From: Hortaea werneckii
Lineage: Eukaryota; Ascomycota; Dothideomycetes; Mycosphaerellales; Teratosphaeriaceae
Assembly (NCBI GenBank): GCA_037044905.1
Contig: JBAOKB010000038.1
Span: 1 to 52,654, forward strand
Length of the DNA: 52,654 nt
Direction of reading: 5' to 3'
Shown: positions 51,901-52,654 of the stretch, one piece after another
Numbering within the stretch: position 1 is the first letter of the stretch
Layout of the letters: each line of letters begins with the position of its first letter
Notes under the pieces: generated by a model
Database searches by the model: none
Told to the model about the DNA's origin: nothing
What the model saw: the letters and a program-made list of their open reading frames with translations, nothing else
Made by a program: the position numbers and the translations under genes

Positions 51901-52654
51901 CTGCCTGCCATTGCCGAAGCTTCTCGCGGCGCTTGCTCAGCCTAGCATATGCTGTCTCCTCGTTGCGTTTGTTCTCCTCTCCGACAAAGTCGTCCCACGG
52001 CTTCGAGAGCGCAATGACGAATGCAGGGTCAAGGGAACTTCGGTTCTCATCCACCCACTGTATGAACTCCTCATCTTCCATGCTCGCCAATCTCATCCAA
52101 CCCGTCGAAAGATGACGCTGCTCCGAACCAACAACCTGTGTGAGCAACGTCGCCGCTTCTGTCGGCTTTTGCACAACAATGGTCCTCCACAGCCTTGCTG
52201 CAGCCAGACGGACTGACTCTACTTCTGAGATGAGTTTCCTGTACAGCAGATAGCATATCAGGCGAATGAAGAGCGTCTCTTGGTTTTGCGAGGCGAAAAG
52301 TATGGTTTGCCAGTAGTTCATCTTATTCAGGAACGAAACCGCTTCTGCTTCATCGACGGTTTCATTCAGTTCTGAAAGCCGCCAAAGCGTGACTCTCAGA
52401 AAAACAACGCGAATGTTGCTGGTAGACTGGCTGCACAACTGCACTGTTTTGGCGCTTGATATATCGGGCTGCTGTAAGTATTCAAGAAGTTGTCCGGTGA
52501 AGTCCAAGACAGGCTGAGCCCCGTCAATAAACCAGCCTTCAAAGACCGCCTCAGCCATGTGGTTGCTGAATCTTGACAGATTGGAGAGCGCTGTTGTATC
52601 AAGGAAAAGACTCTGGTTGAGTTGCAAATGGTTCCAGAGTTGCTGCAGCACGTT
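48947..52654 (-). CDS. BPH1: BEACH-domain protein (Bph1/LYST/neurobeachin family), 3' part
   Basis: Large scaffold protein acting in membrane and vesicle traffic. The frame is open to the right edge of the window, so the N-terminal part lies outside. 1,235 residues are visible, no intron. Order of domains in the fragment: helical armadillo-like region to about 240, charged linker, PH-like domain (~440-575; GLLVVGKKSLYLQDDYF, RRFLFRDVSIEVFFADGRSYLL), BEACH domain (~600-900; WLRGDMSNFAYLMLINTMAG, DLTQYPVFPWVLADYTSEEL, PPFHYGTHYSSAMIVSSYLI, FFYLPEFLTNVNKYDFG, FIAKHREALECPYVSERLHM), then WD40 repeats (~985 to end; AHVGAVTSALFADRKTLITA, GHRSKITGLTASRVFSTLVS). It ends GSLSVRVR. The order PH-BEACH-WD40 is diagnostic of the family. 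No break is seen. Confidence 0.96.
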   Translation of the reverse strand, partial: NVLQQLWNHLQLNQSLFLDTTALSNLSRFSNHMAEAVFEGWFIDGAQPVLDFTGQLLEYLQQPDISSAKTVQLCSQSTSNIRVVFLRVTLWRLSELNETVDEAEAVSFLNKMNYWQTILFASQNQETLFIRLICYLLYRKLISEVESVRLAAARLWRTIVVQKPTEAATLLTQVVGSEQRHLSTGWMRLASMEDEEFIQWVDENRSSLDPAFVIALSKPWDDFVGEENKRNEETAYARLSKRREKLRQWQADEVTADDLMRRYEVSTQHWRTNVHAQERVKLQRATQDHQENVSHLFGIFARLDKGLKQPGGLEAWNGDEKWQLDETEAINRMRMRLLPDHGHLSDAFLPKRRASERNANAKLALNTQVPRKASETLLSPLPDSPMPATTDGAQDVEGRRMRADSASNSQLLEGGFEIVEDPNDDLEGGVEDKNRKIMTSLQRGDQVLQLYNISRIVGLEACEGLLVVGKKSLYLQDDYFQRADGEIVSASQAPEDERDPYVQLISGKDVGSQKVKQSVSDPETRHWTWEEVISVSKRRFLFRDVSIEVFFADGRSYLLTCISPKIRDDLYGAIVGRAPHVHTTSAQASEDSWRLESLRNPEEVPQSLGGRFVGVFSSTPSLAATKRWLRGDMSNFAYLMLINTMAGRTFNDLTQYPVFPWVLADYTSEELDLEDPRTFRDLSKPMGCQSLARAAEYQDRYRQFAELEDSSAPPFHYGTHYSSAMIVSSYLIRLPPYVQSYLLLQGGSFDHADRLFDSIGRAWASASRETMSDVRELTPEFFYLPEFLTNVNKYDFGLKQGSGGAVNDVQLPPWAKGDPHIFIAKHREALECPYVSERLHMWIDLVFGWKQRGEAAVEATNVFQHLSYHGSKDLDTITDPVERLATIGIIHSFGQTPHQVFQRPHPARELAKSHVSRLDAVVESLTRLPDPLFQSDERVAGLAFTQGMNRLLCDGPRKLNLPPNCDRFVQWGFADHSLRFFSSNTKRPLGLYENAHVGAVTSALFADRKTLITAGADCTIGVWSVHPSRDVIDLHPKVYLFGHRSKITGLTASRVFSTLVSTSDDGQILLWGLNRLNCIRTLHRAGDPTVQAVAISDVSGHIALCQGPYILLYTLNGHLLLRQKVCDSVDDEMTCCSFYSGAENEWLERELLFTGHARGVANVWALTTLSDGGWHLSLVKRLNHVDANREDGGNTFAAVTAILPTAQAVYTGDESGKVWEWDCIQRQGSLSVRVR

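Noticed and set aside
1..52654. Secondary-metabolite gene cluster around npgA
   Set aside because: The neighbours are housekeeping genes. No synthase, tailoring enzyme cluster or pathway regulator is present.

Overview
This is a nuclear genomic window from a filamentous ascomycete (Pezizomycotina). The evidence is the gene set (Sho1-type osmosensor, NudE, NpgA-type phosphopantetheinyl transferase, fungal chloroperoxidase-like heme-thiolate protein, Nup82, fungal annexin with a Pro/Gly/Tyr tail), short GT-AG introns of about 50-280 nt with CTAAC/CTGAC-like branch points, dense genes on both strands and tRNA genes with introns. I cannot assign class or species from sequence alone. Exon joins were made by eye from splice motifs, frame continuity and family resemblance.

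Layout. 1-5747: 3' part of acetyl-CoA carboxylase, followed head-to-tail by a lysophosphatidate acyltransferase (6447-7658). 8245-11862: DNA polymerase eta (minus) head-to-head with a CCDC97-like gene (plus). 13838-15501: secreted heme-thiolate peroxidase/peroxygenase-like gene. 17331-18473: Sho1. 19989-24480: STRAP-like WD40 protein (minus) divergent from NudE (plus). 25218-27759: two related BTB/zinc-ribbon genes in tandem (minus), with a decayed tandem duplication between them. 29616-31331: catalase. 31761-34931: a loose region with an intron-containing tRNA-Gly and a broken hypothetical gene. 34932-36377: phosphopantetheinyl transferase (minus). 38769-39725: pyridoxal 5'-phosphate synthase glutaminase. 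40174-43850: cap-binding protein CBP20 (minus) head-to-head with nucleoporin Nup82 (plus). 46269-47749: annexin. 48323-48411: tRNA-Trp with intron. 48947-52654: 3' part of a BEACH-domain protein (minus), running out of the window.

Most genes are housekeeping and I see no biosynthetic cluster. Functional links are local: two lipid genes side by side at the left end, and two nuclear mRNA export/cap genes sharing a 287-bp promoter. The least ordinary parts are the BTB paralog pair with its repeated 3' end, the spliceable gene at 32535-33978 interrupted by two in-frame stops of the CpA-to-TpA type, and a C-rich to G-rich switch of the coding strand towards the 3' end of many genes. I found no CRISPR array, integron, intact transposon or prophage.
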